Positions 55,021-64,000 of a stretch of 64,000 nt of DNA are shown piece after piece. Position numbers and translations under genes: made by a program. The notes under the pieces were generated by a model. It did no database searches and was not told the origin of the DNA. It saw only the letters and a program-made list of their open reading frames with translations. The first letter of the stretch is position 1, and each line of letters starts with the position of its first letter. Source of the stretch: Ryuthela nishihirai (lineage: Eukaryota > Arthropoda > Arachnida > Araneae > Heptathelidae); NCBI GenBank assembly GCA_038380435.1, contig JAWZYU010000034.1, positions 4,384,704 to 4,448,703 of the forward strand, in the 5' to 3' direction.

Positions 55021-57990
55021 TGTTTGCCTGGTAAATGATAGAGAAAAAATCGTAATATTATGTACATAAGGAATGACATATAATTAAGTAAATCTGGGGA
55101 ATGACATGAATCGAAGCTGAATGACTGGTTAATTGAAAAAAAAAAATGTAGATAGCAAAGTACCCTGCTGATGTGAATACCAAAGGTTAGCAAGTTGGTT
55201 CAAAGGACTGTAATCTTCCCACTGTTGCACACCTTTAGAAAAAGTCGAATCAAGTTAGCAACTATCTACAACCTTTAAAGCGTTCCCTGTTCATAACTTC
55301 GACGGTTTAGCAGCATAGTGCAATATCATATTTCGTGATGCGGACTGGTTAACATGCTTCGCAGTTCGGTGATTCCAACAAGCTCCAGTCAAACCTGAGA
55401 GCAAGAACTGGAAGAGATAAAGAATATGACGTCACTGGATAGAGTGATCCGGGGTTGCTGAATGGGATCAGCCATGCATTGAAGAATAAAAGCTAGGAAC
55501 GGAAGAAGAGGAATTTGTTCCTAGCATGGATATAACAAAATAGTTAAAACATTCTTTATTCGCAGAAAGAAAAATAGATAATTCTCTCTTTGCTGAATAT
55601 GAAGCGGAGCGTTAAGGAATTATTTAATGCAGGAAACCGATCGCGTGCAGTATTAAGAGTTCTCCCGTTTTGCATCCATTGTCTGCTAATGGAAATGCAC
55701 CTCCTTTATGAAGTTGTCATAAATTCTAGATAATCCGAAATGTCTGCCCTGCTATCAAATCTGTAACTTTTCAGCACAACTGCTTTATTTGTAAAAATCA
55801 TTCATGGGTAACTTAACTGAAAACTAGTTTGCAAATAAGCATCGTCGAAATAACTAGCAGTTAGATTTTATAAAAGATAATTATTTAACTAATTCGTAGT
55901 CATTAATATTCTCTGTTCACTTATATCCTCACCCAACGACACATGGATATTTTGATGAACACATTCCTAAGGCAATAGTTTGTTATTATTGCCATATCAT
56001 ACTAATGAATGGCGTTGATACATTTAGATTTTTTTTTTTTCATTTTATAGTCCGTACAAAATTGCATCCTGCATTATTATAATAAAGATTTGTTGTTCTG
56101 TTATATTAGTGATTTTTAATATTATTCCGAAGTTCCTTGTGTTTTCCTGTTTATGCACTGAATATGTTTCAAACCAAAGTTATGTTTAAATCCGTGAGAA
56201 AAATTTCCATTTAACTAGTGAGAAAACGTTAAATATGAATATTTGTTTTAGTGAAAAAGAAATATACTTCGTGTCGCAAACCAATGGAACCATGAAGAAA
56301 ATTTCAGTTTAATATAGCGCCAGTTTTACCATATAATTCCAGGTTAATTCTCATTAAAATCAGCCAATCGAAATTCCATTTGCTAATACATATCGCTTGG
56401 AATATGGCTTTTTACTTATAATTCTTAAAGTGTTACTGACATCAATAAATAACTGAAGTCCAAATCTTAGCAAATATGATCCCATAGTTCATATACATTT
56501 GTTAAACGAAAATTACTTGATCAGTAACAAAAATTTGTAGCAGCTTTTACTATCAATGTCTACGTGTAAAGCTAAATGAATTCACCCATTAATTTCTTCG
56601 CCAAGATAATATGAATACCGAGCCATCTTGTTGGCGATTTTCAAGTCACAGCACAATGTGGGCAAGATACTAAAAAAATTTAAATGTCGATATTAAAACT
56701 TGTATTTTTTTAATCTCTATAAGTGCTCTAAGAAACACTCCAATACCTGTCATTAATTTAGACTTTTAGATAGTTTGTTATAATTTAAATATTCACAGAA
56801 CTTAACTACGGCAACTTATCCTTCACTGTTCGTGTAGTTACTATTAACCAATCTATAATTCAGTAAATAATGTTAATGTCCATTACTGTAACTAGTAATA
56901 AATGTTTTACTATATATATATATGTCAGCCACTGCTTTCGATTGCATTTATTTGCAAACGAGAACCCAGATGCGTCAACTCATATCTGTACTAATAATGA
57001 AATACGAACAATGTATTTCCCAAAGCAAAGGGTCGTAATCATATTTACCAAACGTTGTTCATCTGCTGAAAACTGACAGTAAAGCAATCTGGCAGCTGAA
57101 ATTGTACGATGTTCATTTTCCTATGAAAGCATTTCACTTGTGTTTTAAAGCCACAAGAGAATGGTAGTGTCGTATCATTTCACCAAATAAAATTCTACAG
57201 AACGGCATTGATTCCTTCGATGAAGCTTCCGCTTAAATCCATTTAAGTTCCTTCTCGAAGGCTACAGACACCGCAAGTAATTTATGAGTTATCATCCAGT
57301 CACACTGCTCCAAGTATTTTCTTCAGAAAATACTATAAAACACTTTGATAAAAGATATATCACAGAATAATACTACACAAGCATTGCTTAAAATCATTAA
57401 ATTTCTAAATTTCATACCAAACTTTCTGCTATTCACCTTCTAGAGTCACATCTTTGGCACCAATCCAGTCCTGCACTCCTTTCTGGCCATGTTAATACTT
57501 TGAAAGCTTGAAGTCTTGCAAATAATAAAATCTATTTAAACCAATAAACGATTAGAACTTTGTATAACTAACATTGCCTCTCCACACTTTCGACTTAACT
57601 GAGGTCGTTCCCCTTGGCGTATCTTCGTAAAACACTAAAGGCACAAAAACAGTTTTAATCGTTGTTGAACAAAGATTTTACATTGACATGACTTCAAGTT
57701 TTCAAAGTGTCAACATACTAACAAGAAGTGAAAGATTGGAGCACTTTGCATTTTCAAAATATTACTCCAACTAAATGTTGTTAGTAAACTTATTATTTTA
57801 ATATATCTAATGCTTATATATAAACGGGAACACCACCACATAATTTTCAACCCAAATTGCACAAGTTCTTGAACTTCAATACAATTAGACTACTTCTTTG
57901 ATTCTTTTAACAAAATTACACCGCTTTTTAATTCTGTTACACCACTTCTTTGACTCTTTATACAATTACCACCACTTCTGTCAGAGACGT
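55021..57990. other. AT-rich intergenic sequence, nothing recognised
   Basis: A (TA)7 run near 56909; otherwise no repeat family or gene supported. Confidence 0.5.
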
Positions 57991-57996
57991 ACCCAG

Positions 57997-58437
57997 GATT
58001 TAGTTTGGAAGGGAAGGTCGCGAACTTCATTTAATCTCGTAGGGGGCTGGGAGAATTTAGTTTCTGAGGGGGGGGGGGCAGTCTGATAAAGACGAATAGG
58101 ATTTCCCAATTACTAAAATATTTTACCGAACAGGAAAGATTAAAATGAAATTCTATATGGAATAAGATTTTATAGTTTTTCAATCTATTTTTGGTGTCGG
58201 ACATCCATATGCCCGACACTAAAAAAAATTATTAGAAAAAAAAAAATTTATTATTAGGAAAAATTATAGTAAGACAAAAACTTACAGAAGGCTAAAGTAA
58301 AATTATAGAAAGACAACTGTTTTGGATTTCAAAGAATTTAGATATGTTTGATATTTCATATAAGACGATCATTTTGGGGGGTGGGACCCACCCGACCCAC
58401 CCGAAATTTCTGGACCCACACCTGGGTACATCCCCGA
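57997..58437. repeat. Possible inverted-repeat element
   Basis: Left CAGAGACGTACCCAGG and right (inverted) CGGGGATGTACCCAGG face each other about 440 bp apart, each next to a G-rich run. A related piece (CCTGGATACGTCC) is near 63924. No target duplication seen. Confidence 0.4.
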
Positions 58438-59036
58438 ATTCTATCACGGGAAAGGTGCAACATTTTGCCTCGTCTACAATCGAACAAACCGTAACTGCAC
58501 AGATTGAGTTAAAGTGATATTTCACTGCGATAGATGTTTCAAGGCGACGCGTTAAACGATATATCCTGAAACTTCGAAAAATACATCATACCTGTCTGAA
58601 AACCATTAGTTGCTCGACCAGTCCTCCCCGAAAGAGAAGTTAGGATTGTGAAAGAAGCACTTGCAAACCAAAGAGGTGATGAGCATTTGCTCTGATGTCA
58701 GTCGATGTCATTTGGTAGGCAGAGCTCTTCTGGTAGGAGAATCGATTCAAAGCCAAACGGATGTTTAACGTCTACTCCATTCCGTTGCATTGTTTTCTGC
58801 TTTCAAAATTATTTTATGAAATTCTGAGGCTTTCAAAGATTGTGTAGAGCGCTTTTAAACACTTGTTCATTGACTTCTTACAGAAACTGTTCGTAAATAT
58901 GGAATCGCAAAATTTGACTCGAACTATGAAATCACTGTATTGTACAAATATGTATTTTTCGGTAACTGGAAAATCCAATGAACAAATAGATCGGCTGAAA
59001 GTCCTTTGTTTTCTAAAACAAATATATCATCACTAG
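58438..59036. other. Unique sequence, nothing recognised
   Basis: No feature supported. Confidence 0.5.
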
Positions 59037-59038
59037 TA

Positions 59039-59240
59039 CTGTCGTTCAAAAAATATCCGAACACTATGGTTGATTACAGAATTCCGAAAAAATATCTGTC
59101 AACGATTTTTTTAGAAATTAGTGATCTGGCAACCTTCGTGTCACGTGACAGATCACTAATTTCTAAAAAAATCGTTGCCAGATATTTTTTCGGAATTCTG
59201 TAATCAACCATAGTGTTGGGATATTTTTTTTGAGCGACTG
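59039..59240. mobile_element. MITE-P core
   Basis: Termini CTGTCGTTCAAAA and TTTGAGCGACTG, TA-flanked; arms otherwise well paired. Confidence 0.9.
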
Positions 59241-61865
59241 TACCCCGAATTTTATTAGGTCGTCAAAAAAAACATGGTGTGAAATTAGAATTTGCGAAAA
59301 AATGTCACAAGAGAATTATTAAAGTTCAACAATTGTACGTTATCATAAATTCGATAGTATTAACATTTTTAAACAGGGTTGTAGCAATAAAAATTAACAA
59401 ACCTATTTAGAGGAGGGTTTATGGTATGGGGGCCTTATTCACCTAAACTATCCGAAAAATTATAAATTTAGGTGCCCTTCAGTAGCATGTGGGGCCCTAC
59501 TTCTTCGCGTACCTATAAATCCGCCCCGAAATTATTTTCTTGTATTGAATACGGCATTTTTAATATGCCATTACATAACCTTTCAAAATAAAAAATAGGA
59601 ATACTATGTGATCTTCTGGAAACGAATATATTTTTACAAATGTACAACCACTTATAAGTAAGTTTTTTAATTTCAAAAGAAGTTTTTTCAGAAAATGTGT
59701 TTGAAACCAAAAAATAAGTCGAGATTCTGAAAATAATTCGTTTATTGGTCAAATTTATCAATTTAGTAATCTGAGATTGGTTTATTCAAAAGCAATTAAA
59801 GTCACTGTTCTAGATTATAATAAATAATTTTCTTGTTCATTTGCAAAATATTTAATAAATCTAAATCATATCTGATGCAGAACGTTTTTTCATGGTATTA
59901 AAGACATTTAGAAAAATACTCCAAATATTTTTGTCAATATGCTTCAGTTTTTAAAAATATGTAGATCATCTGAAATGACAATCTTTTGGGCTTTGAGTGA
60001 TAAATCGTTTGCCCTAAACGTCGTTTGCTCGAAGTAGAAGGAAATAAGTTTTTTGTATATAAACTCGTGCTAACCAACATGAAATTGCCGAAAAAACAGG
60101 CAAAAAAAATTGTAAAGCAATATGTTTTATGTTGTGTAAACTGTATTGATCACCTGAAGCAATCCAATAACTGTGAAAAACCCTTCCTTGTCAAAAGAGC
60201 TGTAGAGGCACCAGTTTGTTCAAACTAAAGCACTTTATAATCTCTACAAATATATATTATGTCTCGAAGTGAAGATGAAAATGAGAGTTATTTTTAAAAC
60301 ATTAATCTGCAGAATTGTGCAAGGGTATTTCTCGCTTTCCAATGCAACATGCTTAGTTGTGGTTAGACATTAGGTTAAAGCTTAGATTAAGATTATTAAC
60401 GGGAAACACATGGGTACTCACTGTAGAAGCAAAATTATGAATTTAAATATCAACTGTCCATTTTGCATTGCTTGCTTGTATTGCCAATTTATGTCCCTCT
60501 TTGTACTTTAGAGTGTAATGTAGAGAAACTGGAAAACATTCCGTCTTTCCTTTTCCCTGTTAGATGTAGCTTAGTCTTCGTTGCCAGATTGTTCATTCTA
60601 AGTCCACATGCAAAAACGTTACAGTCACGTGATCCCAGCAAATATTTTGATTGAATATGTATTTTTATAATGATTTTTAAGCTGAATTCTTTTCCGAATG
60701 GTTTTACTTTATTCGCTTTGACATTGATTTAGTGGAAAAGAGAGTTATACCGTAGTGGACTCGGATGAAATGCATTTAACAGATGTGAAAGAATAAATGA
60801 CCGGGGGGGGGGGGAATGAAATACTACATTTAGTAATCTAGAATGTGGATTTTGGTTAAACTGGGATCTAGTTTTAAGCTCCTAGTTTAGGATTTATATT
60901 GATTAACAAATAAAAACATTTTTTTTTTTAAATTCCAGTGCTTAATCGCTCACTCCTGGAATGCCTATGTTCGGAAGATTTATTTAATATTAGATGTAGA
61001 TAGGTCTACTTGCTCTCTAAGAATCAGTCTTTATACTTTTGAAAACTATCGGGTTCTGTTCATTCCTTTGGAACACTAGCAAATCAGAAAATTATACCAA
61101 AGTTTCTTTCAATGTACGAAAACAATTTCGAGTTTTGAAGCAATTGTTGGCAACAAAACTGTAGAATAGTTAAGCGATTCGGCGAACTCTTTAAATATGT
61201 AAGAAAAACTATCAGATGAATATAAAATTAACGGAAGAATACAAAACTATAAAAGTGCCAAATATAAATAAATTGGGTGATATTTTCTTGGAGGTAAAGT
61301 TTGCAAATTAAAGCAGGCGTATTTTAAATATAATCAGTTTTGTTGATAGCCAAATATCACTGATAATTTTTTCCTTCGTGAAATACAAACCTATAGCTCT
61401 GAGTATCTAAATGCTCCAAGGTTGTCGGTTTGGTAATTTAATATTTAGCTTTAGGAATATGTCAAAGGGGAATCTTTAAACTCAAATTCAGAAACAAAAT
61501 TTCAAAATATTCCTAAAGAAACAAAAGTGAAATCGTGCATAAAAGACACTTATTATTACATGTAACCTACACTCTAGTACGATTACAAATTCAAGATATC
61601 CTCCAACAGTATTCTGATTTCTCGAACAAATCCTAAACGATATCCAGCAATTTTTGAAGTTTACAACGCCTAGAAAGCTTATTTATAGGAACTTAACATC
61701 AAGTAGCTGTTAAATGCATTTTGGTTTAGAAGTCTTTCCATAAATAAATCTCTAGACGTCCACTACGACGAAGTAATAGGCTTTTATTTATAGAAAGTCT
61801 GTAGATTTGTGTCTGTACTGGACGGTTGGTAGATAAATCAGTTCAGCACCATAGAACAGAAAGGA
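59241..61865. other. AT-rich intergenic sequence
   Basis: GGGGCGGATTTATAGGTACG (inverted, near 59508) resembles a common transposon end motif. A poly(G) run lies near 60783. No gene supported; the lysine-rich frame at 60025-60228 is not convincing. Confidence 0.45.
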
Positions 61866-61927
61866 ATTTTATTCAGCTCGGAGTTTATCCAATTCGCGTT
61901 TAATATATGTTTACAAACTGGTAGCTG

Positions 61928-62281
61928 TTAATTTTGCAGGTATACAACTACATCTTTTAATTCATACACTTTATCGCTGTTCATTTCTTTTCTGCTATGC
62001 GACATTTTCAAAAAATCTCCCTGAATACTTTCCATAGAGTAAACTATTGAACCTATATTAGGTTTATTCGAAAGATGAAACTCAAGTAAGGTGCAATATA
62101 ATTTTAGAGTTACTTTTGTGTGCAGCGATATAACTGATGAGTTTTTCTCTGCCATAGATTGTGAAATGTCAGCAACGCTTCCTGTGTAGGCCCAACTACC
62201 ACCAACAAAACCAATTTTATCTGTGGATCCTTGAGTGTCAAATTTCACATTAAAATATCTTTTCTGTTTCCACTTTCCAAT
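61928..62281 (-). CDS. Possible terminal exon of an unidentified minus-strand gene
   Basis: On the minus strand, GATTTAG (62288-62282) can serve as splice acceptor. The frame from 62281 then runs 117 codons to TAA at 61930-61928. Near the start it reads KRYFNVKFDTQGSTDKIGF and GGSWAYTGSVADISQSM, later LYCTLLEFHLSNKPNIGSIV. About 55 nt after the stop, a minus-strand AATAAA (about 61872-61867) is well placed as poly(A) signal. I do not recognise the protein. Upstream exons would lie beyond 62.3 kb or outside the window. The polypyrimidine tract is only moderate, so this is tentative. Confidence 0.4.
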   Translation of the reverse strand: MGKWKQKRYFNVKFDTQGSTDKIGFVGGSWAYTGSVADISQSMAEKNSSVISLHTKVTLKLYCTLLEFHLSNKPNIGSIVYSMESIQGDFLKMSHSRKEMNSDKVYELKDVVVYLQN

Positions 62282-62747
62282 CTAAATCATGTAGCAGGGT
62301 GTTAATGGCCAAACAATAAAAAGAATTGCCAGCAATTAATTGTCTCTGTCTTTCTGTCTTTGTGTTACTGGACAACTATTAACGCAAATGTAGTCCAAAC
62401 ACGATTGGCCTTAACGCCCCCCCCCCCCCTCAAATTATTTACTTTTACCTCGAAAAAAACATTTTGTTTTGCCACATTAAGTGAACTTAGGATTGTCGTT
62501 TTTGCCGTTACAATAGATTTTTTTTACCCCCTTAAGAGATCGTACCTTTTTGTCATCCGAAATGATCCGATTTTTTGGACTCTATAGTTTTCTGCCTCAA
62601 CGTCTGAAATGCAATAGCAACTAAGTCATTCATCACAATGGTTTCAAAATTACTATGTTCGCAAACTTATGCAAATAATTTAACATTTTGTATTCTTGGA
62701 ACGTTTGAGGGACATTAGAGCTTGCCCTTCCAATTACTGATGATGTA

Positions 62748-62961
62748 CAGTCGCTCAAAAAGGTATCCGAACACTATGGTTGATTACAGAATTCAGAAAA
62801 AATATCTGGCAGCGAGTTTTTTAGAAATTAGTGATCTGGCAACCTTCGTGTCACGTGACACGAAGGTTGCCAGATCACTAATTTCTAAAAAACTCGTTGC
62901 CAGATACTTTTTCTGAATTCTGTAATCAACCATAGTGTTCGGATATCTTTTTGAACGACTG
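62748..62961. mobile_element. MITE-P core
   Basis: CAGTCGCTCAAAAAGG and TTTTTGAACGACTG ends, TA-flanked, perfect GTGTCACGTGACAC centre. Confidence 0.92.
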
Positions 62962-63057
62962 TACAATGAGATGGCTTGGGCCCTTGATTCAGGAACATCG
63001 AATTCGTTATACCTTTGTTTTCTAATATATATATGTAGACGATTTTATATCGTCTAG

Positions 63058-63165
63058 GTCCTGTCATCCTCTCAGATCTTCTTCTGTGGCATATAAACTG
63101 ACAGGCTCCTGTCAGACCTCTGTGGCAAGCAGCTGCTTGAGGGGGCATTTATTTATTTTTTATAT
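63058..63165 (+). mobile_element. SINE-B 3' part
   Basis: CCTGTCATCCTCTCAGATC, CTGACAGGCTCCTGTCAG and tail GGGGGCATTTATTTATTT; head missing. Confidence 0.83.
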
Positions 63166-63235
63166 ATATTTTTAGTTAGTGATAGTATTAGCGTGATCCC
63201 CTATCAAACTAAGATGCAGAAATGGAAGCACTCTG

Positions 63236-63570
63236 AAGATTTGAACCTAGGGATAATCTGGGTCGTAGATCTAGAAAACAAAATCCGAAATATGACCTCC
63301 GACGTGTCCTCCAAGGTCAAATAGGTCATGTAAAGGTCAAACCCTGATTTGCGAGTGCTAGAAACGTGGCAATTGGTGTCTTGCGGTGTTTCGGGTTGTA
63401 GATCTCGCAAACGTTGCGAAATTTCTGACCTAGTGGGTTCTTGAAGGTCAAATCCCGATCTGTCGGTGCTAGCAATTGGTGCGCAGAATCCTTCAGGAGG
63501 AGTGGATCTCGGAACTGATAAGAAATTTCGGATAAGGTGGCGCATTCAAGGTCAAATGGGGATCAGAGTG
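63236..63570 (+). repeat. Degenerate tandem repeat, unit about 105-110 bp
   Basis: Markers AAGGTCAAA (63335, 63444, 63548), TAGATCTCG/GGATCTCGG and CGAAATTTC recur in the same order. Confidence 0.65.
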
Positions 63571-64000
63571 AAAGTGTACAAAGCAAGATATTTCGATAGG
63601 GACATACAGGACAGTTCATTACAACGTTGATTTTAGAATTAACAATTATGTTACAGACACGCCAAAGAATAATCCAACTACTGAATTATTAGCAAATTTT
63701 ATATTTAGATAATTAGGCCTACTATATAAATTACATAGCTGTAACTTTTCTCATTTGTTTTTATTAATTCTTGAAGAAAATAGTTCACCAAAGCATACTA
63801 TTGGCCACAAGATCTTTGTTACAACTTAAGACAAGGGAACTAGAATGGGAAGTCAACATTTCTTGCTTTAACTTAAAGAAAAGTTCAATTTTTTGGGGGG
63901 GAGGGGGGAGGCTGGTCTTCCACCTGGATACGTCCTTCCTCCGATTTCGTGGCTGTTACTTTGTGTCAGAGAATGAAGCAATGCTTGGAATGTAAGCTTC
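63571..64000. other. AT-rich sequence with a G-rich run
   Basis: Nothing recognised except the GGGGGGGAGGGGGGAGG tract at 63894 beside the CCTGGATACGTCC motif. Confidence 0.4.

Noticed and set aside
60025..60228. Lys- and Cys-containing frame of 67 codons
   Set aside because: Non-ATG start, no domain, AT-rich background; likely chance.
61142..61320. Possible extra coding sequence downstream
   Set aside because: Only short AT-rich frames without composition shift or motifs.
61928..62248. Resemblance of GSWAYTGSVADISQ to the head domain of an XRCC4-type protein
   Set aside because: Only a few residues agree and the surrounding sequence does not follow the family; left unnamed.

Overview
Eukaryotic, almost certainly arthropod, genomic DNA. 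It is AT-rich, with GT-AG introns longer than 10 kb and very dense transposon debris. The only confidently recognised host gene is a plus-strand neuropeptide precursor of the prohormone-4 (IDLSRF-like peptide) family. Three exons are visible: an LDL-receptor class A exon at 27962-28102, a middle exon at 39516-39668, and a terminal exon with stop at 53023-53216. Both visible introns (11.4 and 13.4 kb) are phase 1 and join in frame. The exon with the signal peptide and the N-terminal peptide was not found and probably lies upstream of the window or in the first 28 kb. I cannot place the organism below arthropod level.

Most of 1-51.3 kb is repeat. Family SINE-A is about 385 bp with a tRNA-like head (perfect pol III A and B boxes), a conserved body, and a 3' end of GTAAAACAACCCAA with (CCCAA) units instead of poly(A). 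About 40 full, 5'-truncated, nested, chimeric and multimeric copies are present, many with 9-14 bp target-site duplications (TSDs). Two further tRNA-like families occur: SINE-B (4 copies) and SINE-C (5 fragments). A palindromic Tc1/mariner-type MITE with TA target sites (here MITE-P), often joined to a second hairpin-rich module (module L), occurs at about 26 loci.

Larger elements are a dead Tc1-like transposon at 31661-33907 (transposase broken by an 85-bp tandem expansion, a SINE-A insertion and loss of the third catalytic acid), a non-LTR retrotransposon 3' end at 50097-50402, a PHD-finger-like ORF1 fragment split by a SINE at 47710-48301, and a small hAT-type element at 25505-25678. There are also AT-rich minisatellites (12.6-13.7 kb, 27.2-27.9 kb) and a GC-rich unrecognised block (24.1-24.8 kb).

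Downstream of the gene (53.2-64 kb) the sequence is AT-rich and free of SINE-A. It holds two MITEs, a SINE-B fragment, a short tandem array, and a possible minus-strand terminal exon at 61928-62281 belonging to an unidentified second gene. Most open frames in the window are antisense readings of SINE-A or readings through MITE-P and were not annotated as genes. Nothing here is clearly a new biological system. The most unusual features are SINE-A copies that are chimeric or multimeric inside a single target-site duplication, which records how the SINE RNA or cDNA is rearranged during insertion.
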